This document shows, in pieces, positions 62,870-64,000 of a stretch of 64,000 nt of DNA. Location of the stretch: contig NZ_JACJTU010000022.1 in NCBI RefSeq assembly GCF_014698835.1, forward strand, positions 1 to 64,000. Reading direction: 5' to 3'. The notes under the pieces are model-generated. The model did not search any database, was not told the origin of the DNA, and worked only from the letters and a program-made list of their open reading frames with translations. Position 1 is the first letter of the stretch; every line of letters begins with the position of its first letter. Made by a program: the position numbers and the translations under genes. The DNA comes from Nostoc paludosum FACHB-159 (GTDB lineage: Bacteria > Cyanobacteriota > Cyanobacteriia > Cyanobacteriales > Nostocaceae).

Positions 62870-62929
62870 ACGCGATAAATCGCCGTCTCTACAAAGATTG
62901 GTTATTGTAGAGACGGCGATTTATCGCGT
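62870..62929. terminator. 24-bp perfect hairpin between LysR and hisS
   Basis: ACGCGATAAATCGCCGTCTC (first 20 of a 24-base arm from 62870) pairs perfectly with 62906-62929 around the loop AAGATTGGTTAT. It lies between two genes that converge and serves as a terminator for both or is a dispersed palindromic element. Confidence 0.85.
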
Positions 62930-62947
62930 CTAATGCTCTAATTAAAT

Positions 62948-64000
62948 TTACGTCAGTCTGCGTTTAACCTCCTCTGCCAAATTTTCCAACAAAACTTCTA
63001 CTTGTTCGCCTGTTTTCAAATCTTTGAGAGAAGATTTATTTGCTGCTGCTTCTTCAGAACCAATAATCACACAGAATTGAATTCCTTGTTTATCTGCTAA
63101 CTGAAATTGTTTCCCTAAAGGACGCTTATCAAAGTTAGTGATAACATTAATTCCCGCTTGACGCAGTTGTTGGGAAACTTTTAAATAAGTCGGCATTAAA
63201 TCATCTTGCATATTCACCACCATCACCTGTGCAGGTGTAGCAGCTAAGGTACTCAAAATACCTGCTTTCAACAATCGACTAATTAAGCGAGTTAAGCCAA
63301 TGGAAATGCCAACACCAGGCATTTTTTCGCCTAAAAATACTCCGACTAATTCTTCATATCTGCCGCCAGAACAAATACTGCCTAAAGCTTCATGTCCCAA
63401 TAAAGTTGTTTCGTAAACTGTACCAGTATAGTAATCAAGTCCACGAGCAATAGATAAATCAATACAGAAACGATTTTCGGCAACTCCAAGATTACGCACG
63501 CCTGTAATTACTGTTTCTAGTTCGGTAACGCCCAAGCTTAACTGTTCGGTTTCTGGGAGATTGTTTGCTAGATGTTTGAGCTTATCTAATACGTCATCAA
63601 CTGAACCATCTATTTTAATAAACTCAATAATTTTTTCAGCTTGTTCTGCCGAAATACCCTCTTTCTCTAAATCTTGTTTGACTTTATTTTGCCCAACTTT
63701 TTCTAGGGTATCAACAACACTGATGCAGGATTTAATTTGGTTTTCGGCAATTCCTAGTGATTTAAAGAAACCTGTCAGCACTTTGCGGTTATTGATGCGG
63801 ATGAGAAAATCACCGATATTAATTGCTTCAAATATTTCACTGATAATTGCAGGCATTTGAGCATCATAAAGTAAGCTCAGTTCGCGACGCGCAACTACAT
63901 CAATATCACATTGGCGAAACTGGCGAAAACGTCCATCTTTTGCCCGTTCTCCGCGAAAAACTACATCCATTTGGTAGCGGGCAAAGGGAAAGGTTAATTC
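62948..64000 (-). CDS. hisS: Histidyl-tRNA synthetase, C-terminal part
   Basis: The frame is open to the window edge: before the internal methionine at 63970 it reads ELTFPFARYQ, which belongs to HisRS. Visible parts are motif 2 surroundings (RFRQFRQCDIDVV), the histidine-specific loop RGLDYYTGTVYE, SICSGGRYEELVG, motif 3 PGVGISIGLTRL and the C-terminal anticodon-binding domain (AQVMVVNMQDDLMPTYLKV to the end). HisRS attaches histidine to its tRNA. The start lies beyond the window. It faces the LysR gene. Confidence 0.95.
   Translation of the reverse strand, partial: ELTFPFARYQMDVVFRGERAKDGRFRQFRQCDIDVVARRELSLLYDAQMPAIISEIFEAINIGDFLIRINNRKVLTGFFKSLGIAENQIKSCISVVDTLEKVGQNKVKQDLEKEGISAEQAEKIIEFIKIDGSVDDVLDKLKHLANNLPETEQLSLGVTELETVITGVRNLGVAENRFCIDLSIARGLDYYTGTVYETTLLGHEALGSICSGGRYEELVGVFLGEKMPGVGISIGLTRLISRLLKAGILSTLAATPAQVMVVNMQDDLMPTYLKVSQQLRQAGINVITNFDKRPLGKQFQLADKQGIQFCVIIGSEEAAANKSSLKDLKTGEQVEVLLENLAEEVKRRLT

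Overview
The window is chromosomal DNA of a filamentous, probably heterocyst-forming cyanobacterium close to Nostoc/Anabaena. Direct evidence is the many GCGATCGC (HIP1) octamers, the heptanucleotide repeat tracts in intergenic gaps, and a cyanobacterium-only gene set: petM, ycf39, nblR, nblA, the ndhA-I-G-E cluster, a PatA-type response regulator, DUF2949 and DUF4079 proteins, and xisH/xisI relatives. No prophage, CRISPR array or intact insertion sequence is visible. The accessory content is small decayed genes plus several families of palindromic or tandem repeats, two of which appear to have entered coding sequences without breaking the frame.

Layout. 1-2.0 kb: small accessory stretch with a minimal AlkB-like oxygenase, two uncharacterised small genes, a 96-bp direct repeat and an HTH fragment. 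2.0-9.5 kb: housekeeping and photosynthesis genes (pdxA, petM, ycf39, nadK, nblR, DUF192 lipoprotein, DUF2949, class V aminotransferase). 9.5-20 kb: folate/biopterin-type transporter, anmK carrying a foreign in-frame block, a nonamer-repeat hairpin, a GT2 glycosyltransferase, a Ser/Thr kinase and nblA. 20-28 kb: PP2C phosphatase with a UbiB-like kinase, a DUF6825-like protein, an ABC-F ATPase, an AAA-like ATPase and DUF427. 28-36.6 kb: a five-gene chemotaxis-like operon (PatA-type regulator, CheY, CheW, MCP, hybrid CheA), laid out like the hormogonium hmp locus. 37-41 kb: decayed xisH/xisI, tRNA-Leu(UAG), alr between two near-identical repeat elements, an HNH endonuclease and a MITE-like element. 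41-49.7 kb: DHH phosphoesterase, broken DUF29 gene, sixA, gltA, ndhA-ndhI-ndhG-ndhE and a second nadK, closed by a strong terminator. 50-56 kb: a GNAT protein, two tandem GT-C type membrane glycosyltransferases and a DUF4079 protein. 56-64 kb: a response regulator with a CHASE3/PAS histidine kinase that carries a repeat-derived insertion in its ATPase domain, small genes, a GNAT protein, GST, a LysR regulator and the 3' part of hisS, which runs off the window.

How the genes work together. Several products belong to the photosynthetic machinery or its management: PetM (cytochrome b6f), Ycf39 (photosystem II assembly), NblR and NblA (phycobilisome degradation), NDH-1 membrane-arm subunits and two NAD kinases (NADP supply). 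The chemotaxis-like operon is a complete receptor-to-regulator set and most likely steers type IV pilus motility of hormogonia. The most noteworthy signals are structural: (i) the nonamer hairpin family, present three times, two copies bracketing alr; (ii) repeat-derived blocks inside anmK and the histidine kinase; (iii) a different heptamer family in each gap of the ndh cluster; (iv) decay of the xisH/xisI pair. All functional names come from motif recognition by eye; no database search was run.
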